Assembly (NCBI GenBank): GCA_016195145.1
Contig: JACQAF010000121.1
Coordinates: 1-6,322, forward strand
Direction of reading: 5' to 3'
Origin: Rhodospirillales bacterium
Lineage (GTDB): Bacteria > Pseudomonadota > Alphaproteobacteria > CACIAM-22H2
DNA: 6,322 nt
The position numbers were made by a program, and so were the translations under genes. Positions 1-5,713 of the stretch are shown piece after piece (within the stretch, counting starts at the first letter, position 1; each line of letters begins with the position of its first letter). The notes under the pieces were generated by a model, which did no database searches, was not told the origin of the DNA, and was given only the letters and a program-made list of their open reading frames with translations.

Positions 1-181
1 CAAGCAGGAAGGTGGTGATGAACCCCCAGATGACCATCTGCAGCAGCGGCCAGTACATCAGGTCGAAAACCCGCGTCCACGAACTGCGCAGAAGATAAAA
101 ATGCCGCGTCATCATGGCGAAGATGCGGATCGCGGGACCGGACCGGCGAGCGAGCGGGGGCATGGAAAGCGGGGCGGTCAT
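1..181 (-). CDS. ABC-2 type transporter permease, N-terminal fragment
   Basis: Partial gene, cut by the left edge of the window. Reading leftwards from ATG at 181, 60 codons stay open. They encode a short basic N-terminus (PLARRSGPAIRIFAMMTRHF), then a polar stretch with SSWTRVFDLMYWP, then the start of a first membrane segment (LLQMVIWGFITTFLL). This charged amphipathic lead-in followed by a hydrophobic helix with YWP is typical of ABC-2 permeases, the membrane half of exporters for drugs, polysaccharides or lipids. The start codon overlaps the stop of the upstream ATPase gene (ATGA, 178-181), so the two are very likely one translationally coupled operon and one transporter. The substrate cannot be told from the fragment. 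The permease family is an inference from the N-terminus plus the neighbour; the reading frame and overlap are seen directly. Confidence 0.8.
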   Translation of the reverse strand, partial: MTAPLSMPPLARRSGPAIRIFAMMTRHFYLLRSSWTRVFDLMYWPLLQMVIWGFITTFLL

Positions 182-930
182 GTCGCCGCCGCCACGCGGG
201 CGCCGCCGCGCGCGATATCGAGGAAAACTTCTTCGAGCGTGCGTCGCCCGTAGCGGGCGATGAGCCGCGGCGGCGAACCGCGATCGACGATCCGGCCGGC
301 CTTCATCATCAGCACGTCTTCGCACAGGCGCTCGACCTCGGCCATGTTGTGCGAGGCGAGCAGGATCGTCGCCCCGGTCTCGCGCCGGTAACGGTCGAGA
401 TAGCCGCGTACCCAGTCGCCGGTGTCGGGATCGAGGCTGGCGGTGGGTTCGTCGAGCATGAGAAGTTCGGGCTGGTTGACCAGCGCCTTGGCCAGGGCGA
501 CGCGGGTCTTCTGGCCCGAGGACAGCCGGCCGGTTCTGTGATCGAGAAATCGGACGAGGTCGAGATCGCGGGCCAGACGCTCGATCCTTGCCCGGGCGTT
601 GCGGACGCCGTAGAGAAGGGCGAAGACCATCAGGTTCTCGCCGACCGTCAGGCGGTTCGGCAGGTCGACATAGGGCGAGGAGAAATTGAGTCGCGGCAGG
701 ACGCGGTGGCGATGACGGAGCATGTCCTCGCCAAAAATGGAGATCGAACCCGAACTGGGGACCAGCAGGCCGAGCAGCATCGACAGGGTGGTCGTCTTGC
801 CGGCCCCGTTGCCGCCCAGAATCGCGGTGGTGCGGCCGCGGCCGACCTCGAAATCGACCGAATCGACGGCGGCAATCTCGGGCTTGAAACGTTTGGTCAG
901 ACGTTCGACTTTGACGACGGCCTGCAGCAT
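178..930 (-). CDS. ABC-2 type transporter ATP-binding protein
   Basis: A 250-residue ATPase subunit that would hydrolyse ATP on the cytoplasmic face to drive the permease encoded immediately downstream. Visible motifs in order: Walker A GGNGAGKTT (39-47), a Q-loop region reading NFSSPYVDLP (82-91) where the usual glutamine is absent, the signature LSSGQ (136-140), Walker B LLMLDEP (156-162) with the catalytic glutamate, a D-loop SLD, and the H-loop histidine H194 in ASHN. The C-terminus has the TLEEVFLDI motif (231-239) common in ATPases paired with ABC-2 permeases. Length is near that of the minimal family. The start at 930 gives a normal N-terminus (VKVERLTKRF), but there is no good Shine-Dalgarno sequence in front of it. 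The gene is divergent from regB. The family is certain; the transported substrate is unknown. Confidence 0.95.
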   Translation of the reverse strand: MLQAVVKVERLTKRFKPEIAAVDSVDFEVGRGRTTAILGGNGAGKTTTLSMLLGLLVPSSGSISIFGEDMLRHRHRVLPRLNFSSPYVDLPNRLTVGENLMVFALLYGVRNARARIERLARDLDLVRFLDHRTGRLSSGQKTRVALAKALVNQPELLMLDEPTASLDPDTGDWVRGYLDRYRRETGATILLASHNMAEVERLCEDVLMMKAGRIVDRGSPPRLIARYGRRTLEEVFLDIARGGARVAAAT

Positions 931-1014
931 AGCGTTTATATGGCCGGAAAGTAGGCGCGCCGGGAAGCGGTTTCAACCGGCCGGGCGGAGGATAAGACGA
1001 CGGGACGGGCAGGA
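931..1014. promoter_or_regulatory. Divergent intergenic region between the ABC exporter and regB
   Basis: These 84 bases separate two divergent start codons, so promoters for both operons should lie here or just inside the flanking genes. The only AT-rich patch is GTTTATATGG (934-943). For regB, a TTGACG at 911-916 followed 18 bases later by TTTATA is a weak sigma-70-like pair. On the minus strand TATAAA lies four bases before the ATPase ATG, too close for an ordinary -10 box. An eight-base palindrome GGCGCGCC lies at 954-961. A GGAGG run (987-991) and a GGGCAGGA run next to the ATG (1007-1014) are the ribosome-binding candidates for regB. No RegA operator could be assigned with confidence. 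Confidence 0.4.
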
Positions 1015-2364
1015 ATGGTCGAATCCGGGGAGGCGCAAAAATCCATAGCGGAGACCCGCCCGCTTATCGGGCGGGTACGGCTGCGCACGCTGATCGCCGT
1101 GCGCTGGGTGGCGATCGCCGGCCAGGCGGCGAGTCTGGTCACCGTCGATTCCGTTCTTGGCTTCGAGCTCCCCCTCGGCCCGGCGCTGGCCGCGGTCGCC
1201 GTGTCGGCGATGCTCAATCTCGTATTGACCTTCAACTGGCCGGCCGCGCTTCGCCTCGGCAACCGCGAGACGACCGTGCTTCTCGCCTACGATCTCTTGC
1301 AGCTCAGCGTGCTGCTGTACCTGACCGGCGGCCTTGCCAATCCGTTTTCGGTCCTGATGCTGGCGCCGGTGACGGTGTCGGCGACAATTCTGTCGCGGCG
1401 CAGCACGCTTGTCCTGTGCAGCCTTGCCATCGTGGCGGCGAGCGTTCTCGCCGTCTGGCATGCCGAACTGCCATGGCACGCGGGTGGGCTGCACCTGCCG
1501 CCGCTTTATGTCGGAGGGTTGTGGACGGCCTTCGTCCTGGCGGCGCTGTTCGTCGCCCTTTATGCCGGCAGCGTCGCCGAAGAGGCGCGGCAGCTTTCGG
1601 ACGCGCTCGCCGCGACGCAGATGGTGCTCGCGCGCGAGCAACGCCTGTCGGCCGTCGGCGCGCTGGCCGCGGCGGCGGCGCATGAGCTTGGCACGCCGCT
1701 CGGCACCATCGCAATCGTGGCGCGCGAGATTGCCCGCGATCTACCCAAGGACGGGCCGCTGGCCGAAGACGCGGCGCTGCTTCTTGCCCAGACGGCCCGC
1801 TGCCGCGATATCCTGGCCCGCCTCGCGGCGCGGCCCGAGGCGGAAGGCGCCGCCGAGCAGGGCGAGGCCTCGCCGTTTTCCCGCCTGCCGATATCGGGCC
1901 TGGTCGAAGCGGCCGCCGCGCCGCATCACCGGCCCGAAATCATTCTCGATTTCGTCGCCGCCTCGGGCGGGGCGACACGCTCGTCGCCCGAACCGCTCGT
2001 CGCCCGCGCGCCCGAGATCGTTCACGGCCTGGGCAACCTGATCCAGAACGCGGTCCAGTTCGCCCGGGCCAGGGTGCAGGTCCGTACGATCTGGGACGAC
2101 GAATCGGTCGAAGTCAGCGTCGCCGATGACGGTCGCGGCTTTGCGCCGCCGATTCTCGACCGGCTCGGCGAACCCTATTTGTCGACCCGCAACGCCGAGG
2201 GCGAGCATATGGGCCTCGGCGTGTTCATCGCCACGACGCTGCTCGAACGCACCGGCGCAGCGGTCGTCTTTGCCAACAACCCCGCCGGCGGCGCGCGGGC
2301 GAAGGTAACGTGGCCGCGCGCGCGCATTGAAAAATTCGGATCGTCGCTAGAGAGGCCGATATGA
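1015..2364 (+). CDS. regB: RegB/PrrB/ActS-family redox-sensing histidine kinase
   Basis: A 449-residue membrane sensor kinase that in this family autophosphorylates under reducing conditions and passes phosphate to RegA. Hydrophobic segments at about 26-45, 54-74, 88-104, 111-126, 131-148 and 166-187 fit the six-helix RegB sensor. GGLANPF at 105-111 matches the GGxxNPF ubiquinone-binding heptapeptide. The H-box HELGTPLGT carries the phospho-accepting His223. Cys263 in ARCRDIL matches the redox-active cysteine of RegB. The ATPase domain shows an N-box (GLGNLIQNAVQFA, 338-350), G1 (DDGRGF, 371-376) and G2 (HMGLGVFIA, 398-406). All expected functional residues are present, so the kinase looks intact. 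The ATG at 1015 is preferred because no alternative start lies shortly upstream and the next downstream candidate would cut into the first helix. Its stop overlaps the regA start (ATGA, 2361-2364), suggesting coupled translation. Assignment to the family is strong; the signal sensed here is inferred from the family. Confidence 0.95.
   Translation: MVESGEAQKSIAETRPLIGRVRLRTLIAVRWVAIAGQAASLVTVDSVLGFELPLGPALAAVAVSAMLNLVLTFNWPAALRLGNRETTVLLAYDLLQLSVLLYLTGGLANPFSVLMLAPVTVSATILSRRSTLVLCSLAIVAASVLAVWHAELPWHAGGLHLPPLYVGGLWTAFVLAALFVALYAGSVAEEARQLSDALAATQMVLAREQRLSAVGALAAAAAHELGTPLGTIAIVAREIARDLPKDGPLAEDAALLLAQTARCRDILARLAARPEAEGAAEQGEASPFSRLPISGLVEAAAAPHHRPEIILDFVAASGGATRSSPEPLVARAPEIVHGLGNLIQNAVQFARARVQVRTIWDDESVEVSVADDGRGFAPPILDRLGEPYLSTRNAEGEHMGLGVFIATTLLERTGAAVVFANNPAGGARAKVTWPRARIEKFGSSLERPI
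1054..1076 (+). repeat. Perfect 9-bp hairpin in the 5' coding part of regB
   Basis: ACCCGCCCG (1054-1062), a five-base loop CTTAT, and CGGGCGGGT (1068-1076) form a perfect inverted repeat with eight G-C pairs and one A-T pair. It starts 39 bases after the A of the regB ATG, at codons 14-21, just before the first membrane helix. No T-run follows, so it does not look like an intrinsic terminator. It might slow early elongation or affect mRNA folding; that is inference only. Confidence 0.7.
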
Positions 2365-2963
2365 GCGTAAATCCCCCTCAACCCCCAGCCTCGCCGCCGT
2401 CGCTTCCGCCGCCGGGCGCTCGGTTGCTGATCGTCGACGACGACGAGGCCTTTCGTCTGCGCTTGGCTCGCGCCATGGAGCGTCGGGGCTGGGCGGTGAC
2501 GACGGCGGAAAGCGTCGAGGCGGCGGTGGCTGCGGCGACCGCGTCGACGCCGCAATATGCGGTGGTCGATCTTCGCCTACGGGCGGGCAGCGGTCTCGAT
2601 GTCGTGGCGACGATCCGTAAGCAGACCCCGCTGGCGCGGATCGTCGTGCTGACCGGCTATGGCAATATCGCGACGGCCGTCGCGGCGATGAAGGCCGGGG
2701 CGGTCGATTATCTGCCCAAACCCGCCGATGCCGACGTGATCGAGGCGGCGTTGCTGGCCCGCGACCGGCCGCTGCCGCCGCCGCCCGATCACCCGATGTC
2801 GGCCGACCGCGTGCGGTGGGAGCACATCCAGCGCGTATTCGAGCAATGCGAACGCAATGTTTCGGAGACGGCGCGGCGGCTCAACATGCACGTAGCGGCC
2901 TGGATCAGGCCCGCGCCGCCGTCGGTTTCAGGGATACGACGCCCGGTTTCTTGCCGGGGTTGA
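2361..2963 (+). CDS. regA: RegA/PrrA/ActR-family response regulator with an aberrant C-terminus
   Basis: A 200-residue regulator that should receive phosphate from RegB and bind DNA to control energy-metabolism genes. The receiver domain (about 21-132) is complete: acidic pocket DDD 26-28, phospho-acceptor Asp70 in VVDLRL, Thr98 in VLTGY, and Lys120 in LPKP. The family's polyproline hinge is present (PLPPPPDHP, 137-145), followed by the typical RWEHIQRVFE and the first half of the Fis-type helix-turn-helix (NVSETARRLNMH, 166-177). At that point family members continue with a recognition helix of the form RRTLQRILAK. Here codons 178-200 instead give VAAWIRPAPPSVSGIRRPVSCRG, which has no resemblance to it. 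The last 59 bases are antisense to the convergent EAL-like gene. The protein should still be phosphorylated but probably cannot bind DNA normally. The start at 2361 overlaps the regB stop, with AGAGG six bases ahead. Identity is secure; the function of this allele is doubtful. Confidence 0.93.
   Translation: MSVNPPQPPASPPSLPPPGARLLIVDDDEAFRLRLARAMERRGWAVTTAESVEAAVAAATASTPQYAVVDLRLRAGSGLDVVATIRKQTPLARIVVLTGYGNIATAVAAMKAGAVDYLPKPADADVIEAALLARDRPLPPPPDHPMSADRVRWEHIQRVFEQCERNVSETARRLNMHVAAWIRPAPPSVSGIRRPVSCRG
2897..2911. repeat. Perfect hairpin at the convergent regA/EAL-like gene junction
   Basis: GGCCTG (2897-2902), loop GAT, CAGGCC (2906-2911) is a perfect six-base inverted repeat. It can be lengthened by two more pairs if one base is bulged. 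It spans the stop codon of the minus-strand gene and starts six bases after the last regA codon that matches the family. No T-tract follows on either strand, so it is at best a weak terminator. Its position at the break in regA makes it a possible rearrangement or artefact site. Confidence 0.55.
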
Positions 2964-4164
2964 GCAGCGAATCGACGTGCCAGCCCTGGAAGACGGCAAT
3001 GCCGGCCGAGTGACCGAACTCGACCGCGCTGGCGCTGCCGCAGCGGGCGAGGATGACGCGCGCCTCGCCGATGCGCTTGATTGTTTCGCGAAACTCGGCG
3101 TTCCGCCGGTCGCTTGCGGCGTCGCTCATGCCGGGGTCCCACATGATCTTGACCAGGTCGATGCCAAGGCGCTCGCGGTCGATGGTCGGGGCGGCGATGT
3201 GGCTGACGCCGTCGAGACAAAGCCGATAGCCGCGTTCGCGCACGAAATCGCGGGCGAAGAAGAACGAACCGACATCGGCGAACACGTCGAACACCTGAAG
3301 CTCGATCACCACCGTTCCCCGCGCCGTGGCGCGCAGCTCGCCGTCGAAGGCGAGGAATTCGGGCGACAGCAGCGTCGCGACGTTGAGATTGAGGCTGAAG
3401 CGGGTCTGGATGGTCGAATCGTTGTGCCGCGGCAACAGGGCGAGCATCCGCTTGTCGAGAGTCTCGGTCAGATGCTGGAACAGCCAGCGGTTCGATAGCA
3501 GGCTGATTTTGGGCGCGATCAGCTTTTGCAGGTCGGCGATCGAAACGAAAAGTTCCTGGAAGACCGTCTGCGGCGGCGCGCCGTCGATCAGGGCGCAGGC
3601 CGATTGCCGGCGCATCAGATTGGTGAGATCGGCGCGAACTAGCGTCTGCTCGATGCGGGCCAACTGGTCGGGCGTCAGCGGGTCGCTGGGTTGCTGCTGG
3701 GCCTGGGTCGCCGTCAGGGGGCCGCCGGTGCCGCGCCGTTCGGCGGTGGCGGCCATCTGCTGGGCAAGGGCGAAGAATTCGGGATATTGCGTTTCGATAT
3801 TGTACCAGGTGCAGAACGGGTCGCGGCTGTCGTTTTCGGCCTGGGATAGCGGATCTTCGCTGAACAGGTAGCGCAGCTTGATCACCGCACCGTCGATATC
3901 GGCGAAGCTCGCGCCCTTGCCGACGAAGACCAGATCGGCGTTGGACAGGATAAAAATCTGTCCCTCGTAGGTGCCGACAAGATTTTCAAACGTGTTCGCG
4001 GCGATGCGGATATGCTGATCGCGGCGATTATAGGCGCGCAACTTGGACAGATGGACATGCACGGCGCAGCGGCCGGCGCGATGTCGGTCGAGCCGCTGCG
4101 CGTAATCGAGCAGGAGCGTTTCCTGGCTGGGCAGTTTTTCGTCGATTTTATGCTTGTTGCTCAT
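2905..4164 (-). CDS. Degenerate EAL-domain protein, probably not a phosphodiesterase
   Basis: A 419-residue cytoplasmic protein with no signal peptide or membrane helix. Residues about 200-398 follow the EAL c-di-GMP phosphodiesterase fold: FQELF (202-206) at the EAL position, SLNL with Asn259, VVIEL with Glu288, LCLDG with Asp318, DLVKI with Lys339, and FQGW (392-395) near the end. Several catalytic positions are changed: the tandem aspartates read Asp-Gly (318-319), the aspartate after the lysine is Met341, and the glutamate usually found in the late GVE motif is not apparent. The protein is therefore more likely a c-di-GMP receptor or protein-interaction module than an enzyme. The N-terminal part (about 30-107, with HIRIAANTFENLV and an FILSNADLVFVGKG strand) looks like a separate alpha/beta domain I cannot name. 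A Gln/Pro-rich linker lies at 153-166. The gene converges on regA with a 59-bp overlap and diverges from the exported-protein gene. The ATG at 4164 has a modest AGGCAGG ribosome site. The fold call is from motif spacing; the biological role is unknown. Confidence 0.8.
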   Translation of the reverse strand: MSNKHKIDEKLPSQETLLLDYAQRLDRHRAGRCAVHVHLSKLRAYNRRDQHIRIAANTFENLVGTYEGQIFILSNADLVFVGKGASFADIDGAVIKLRYLFSEDPLSQAENDSRDPFCTWYNIETQYPEFFALAQQMAATAERRGTGGPLTATQAQQQPSDPLTPDQLARIEQTLVRADLTNLMRRQSACALIDGAPPQTVFQELFVSIADLQKLIAPKISLLSNRWLFQHLTETLDKRMLALLPRHNDSTIQTRFSLNLNVATLLSPEFLAFDGELRATARGTVVIELQVFDVFADVGSFFFARDFVRERGYRLCLDGVSHIAAPTIDRERLGIDLVKIMWDPGMSDAASDRRNAEFRETIKRIGEARVILARCGSASAVEFGHSAGIAVFQGWHVDSLLNPGKKPGVVSLKPTAARA

Positions 4165-4390
4165 GAACCTGCCTGAGGCGTCGCTGATCTGATCGCGGTT
4201 ACGCCTTATGGTCTCTGGACAGCGTAGCCAGCCGGCCTAATTATTAGAGGCAAGAGCCTTACCAACGGGTTAACCGATTCTGCACCTTAGCGATCGTAAA
4301 TTCGGTAGGTAATGCCGTTGCTACTTGTCAGAAAGCGATTACTCTGCCATAGTAGAGAGCTATAACTTACGATAAAATAAAGAGATTCTA
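4165..4390. promoter_or_regulatory. AT-rich divergent intergenic region
   Basis: A 226-base gap between two divergent start codons, visibly richer in A and T than the genes, especially 4231-4250 and 4290-4390. It must carry promoters for both the EAL-like gene and the exported-protein operon. An eight-base palindrome GGTTAACC lies at 4268-4275, and ACCGA (4273-4277) and TCGGT (4302-4306) form an imperfect inverted repeat around CGATCG (4291-4296). These are possible operator sites, but no regulator can be named. A short stem AGGC-AAGA-GCCT lies near 4238-4249. No tRNA, small RNA or credible small gene was found here. Confidence 0.5.
4325..4353 (+). promoter_or_regulatory. Candidate sigma-70 promoter for the exported-protein operon
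   Basis: TTGTCA (4325-4330), a 17-base spacer, then CATAGT (4348-4353) form a plausible -35/-10 pair with five and four matches to the consensus. Transcription would start near 4360, leaving a leader of about 30 bases before the ATG at 4391. A second TATAAC (4361-4366) could act as an alternative -10 but has no good -35. The AAAGAG at about 4378-4383 is a reasonable ribosome-binding site. Predicted by eye only. Confidence 0.45.
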
Positions 4391-5680
4391 ATGTTTTTAC
4401 ACCCATCACACGCTGATCGTGCCCGGTTAACGGAGCAGAAAATCCCAGGTCGGTCGCGCGCGGTGGCGCTTGGCCTCATCGGGCTGGCAGCTATTCTAAC
4501 CTTCGGGTGGGTAACACCGGCGGCGGCGCAGGGAACGCCACGCGCCGGGCAGCCGGGCGCGGCATCCGGCAATAACCAGCAGGATCGGGATTCGAATCGG
4601 GCGCCGAGCCTGGCCGAGCAAGTTCCCGAAACCGCCATCATCGGTGCGCTCGCCGGCACACCGGCCGGAATGGAGCTGGTCACCCGCTTTATCAACGCCG
4701 GCGGGGCCAATTCGCAGGAAATCACGCGCCGCGCGGTAGCGCTGCTGCAGGTTCTGCGCGAGCGCGCGGGCGAATTTAACCCCGAAGCGATGCGCAACGC
4801 CGCCGGCCGGATCTATGATCGCGCGGCACAGTCGGCCAATAGCGTGCAAATTGCGCGCCTGGCGGTGGAGCGCAATTACCAACCGCCGCCGGGCTCGGTG
4901 GCGCTCGATTTCGGCCCGCCCGATAGCCGCTTGGCCGCTGGGTTCCAGAAAGTGACGCCGGGCGACGAGCGGGTTGAGGGCGCCGGCTTGCGTGCGCTGA
5001 ACCGGCCGAGCGATTGCGAAGTGTGCGCTGCGGGTATTGTCGGCGTCGAGCGTGTCAAGGTGCCGGTAACGGGCAATGGACCGTTTCGAGTGATCCTGAT
5101 GACCGACAATATCGGCGAGCGCGATGTTGCATTGACCCCGTTCGGCAACGAGGTTGTGATCAACGGAATTAGCCATCAGATCGCCGAAAACCCGCCCGAT
5201 CAGTGGGCGCAGCAAGCCTATCTTGCCACTAATAACGCTTATAGTGCGCGCGGGGGCAGCGCCCCCGATGGCAGCGACACGCAACAGCCGCGTGGCCTCG
5301 ACAGTTATCTGATCTCTGCGCCGCCGCCGCGGAGCAGTCTTTACGGCGAGACAACGGCGGGCGGCGTTGTCTTCGAGGTTGATAGGGCCGAAAACGGATT
5401 CGTCACCATCGAATTGCGCCAGAGCGTCCGTCGGGACGACCGGCGATCCTATCTGACGGGGCTAATCATCGAACCGACCGAGACTCCGTCGAGCTTCGGC
5501 GTTACAACCGATTCGATTCGCGCCGTCGCCTCGCTCGATTCGGCGCTGACCCAGACCAGCGCGCTGGCGCTGGCGGTGGCCAATCTCATCGAGGCCGTAG
5601 CGACCGAAGCCGGCCGGCAGCCGGATAATAATCTGCCGGACGCCGTGATCGCGCAGCCAAATCCCGTCAGCCCCAGCTAA
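4391..5680 (+). CDS. Secreted protein with galactose-binding-like beta-sandwich domain
   Basis: A 429-residue exported protein of no family I can name. The N-terminus has a long basic region (to about 23), a hydrophobic core (24-41) and a signal-peptidase I site PAAA-QG after Ala46; there is no lipobox. A Gly/Gln-rich stretch (47-70) leads to a helical region (about 73-162). Residues about 168-362 read like a jelly-roll carbohydrate-binding or malectin-like module: ALDFGPPDSRLAAGFQKVTP at the front, a strand FRVILMTDNI (232-241), EVVINGI (254-260), VVFEVDRAENGFVTIEL (326-342) and a closing YLTGLIIEP (354-362). The FDFG-start, F-x-V-x-NG-x-x-x-I and GL-x-I-x-P layout matches that fold. The only cysteines are C209 and C212 (CEVC), a CxxC pair. 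The tail (374-408) is a likely amphipathic helix followed by a Pro/Asn-rich end. The barrel gene follows 33 bases later on the same strand, suggesting an operon for an envelope polysaccharide or surface structure. The fold is inferred from pattern; ligand and role are unknown. Confidence 0.75.
   Translation: MFLHPSHADRARLTEQKIPGRSRAVALGLIGLAAILTFGWVTPAAAQGTPRAGQPGAASGNNQQDRDSNRAPSLAEQVPETAIIGALAGTPAGMELVTRFINAGGANSQEITRRAVALLQVLRERAGEFNPEAMRNAAGRIYDRAAQSANSVQIARLAVERNYQPPPGSVALDFGPPDSRLAAGFQKVTPGDERVEGAGLRALNRPSDCEVCAAGIVGVERVKVPVTGNGPFRVILMTDNIGERDVALTPFGNEVVINGISHQIAENPPDQWAQQAYLATNNAYSARGGSAPDGSDTQQPRGLDSYLISAPPPRSSLYGETTAGGVVFEVDRAENGFVTIELRQSVRRDDRRSYLTGLIIEPTETPSSFGVTTDSIRAVASLDSALTQTSALALAVANLIEAVATEAGRQPDNNLPDAVIAQPNPVSPS
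5251..5267 (+). repeat. Perfect 7-bp all-G/C hairpin inside the secreted-protein gene
   Basis: CGGGGGC (5251-5257), loop AGC, GCCCCCG (5261-5267) form a perfect inverted repeat made only of G-C pairs. It encodes the loop-like stretch RGGSAPDG of the beta-sandwich protein. No T-run follows, so it is not an ordinary terminator. It may simply reflect GC-rich codons for Gly-Gly and Ala-Pro. Confidence 0.6.
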
Positions 5681-5713
5681 GCGCTGAGCCAGGGCGGACG
5701 TAGGCCATCTGGC

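Noticed and set aside
244..260. TCGCCCG-TAG-CGGGCGA hairpin inside the ABC ATPase gene
   Set aside because: A perfect 7-bp stem, but inside conserved coding sequence with no T-run; such stems are frequent at this GC content.
349..954. Long open frame on the plus strand opposite the ABC ATPase
   Set aside because: It is a shadow of the clearly coding minus-strand ATPase; its Gly/Gln/Asp-rich translation has no domain.
973..1683. 236-codon open frame on the minus strand opposite regB
   Set aside because: The translation is dominated by Arg, Gln and His, typical of the antisense frame of GC-rich genes, and regB motifs explain the region.
1861..1874. 14-base perfect palindrome GGCGAGGCCTCGCC in regB
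   Set aside because: It lies in the coding linker between kinase domains, with no partner site or promoter context to suggest an operator.
2314..2327. Alternating GC run near the end of regB, possible Z-DNA
   Set aside because: It is short and explained by Arg/Ala codons; nothing else supports a structural role.
2977..3871. Open frames on the plus strand opposite the EAL-like gene
   Set aside because: Composition and lack of motifs mark them as shadows; the minus-strand frame has EAL-fold motifs throughout.
4496..5284. 262-codon minus-strand open frame opposite the secreted-protein gene
   Set aside because: The plus-strand gene has a signal peptide, promoter and ribosome site; the antisense frame has no recognisable domain.
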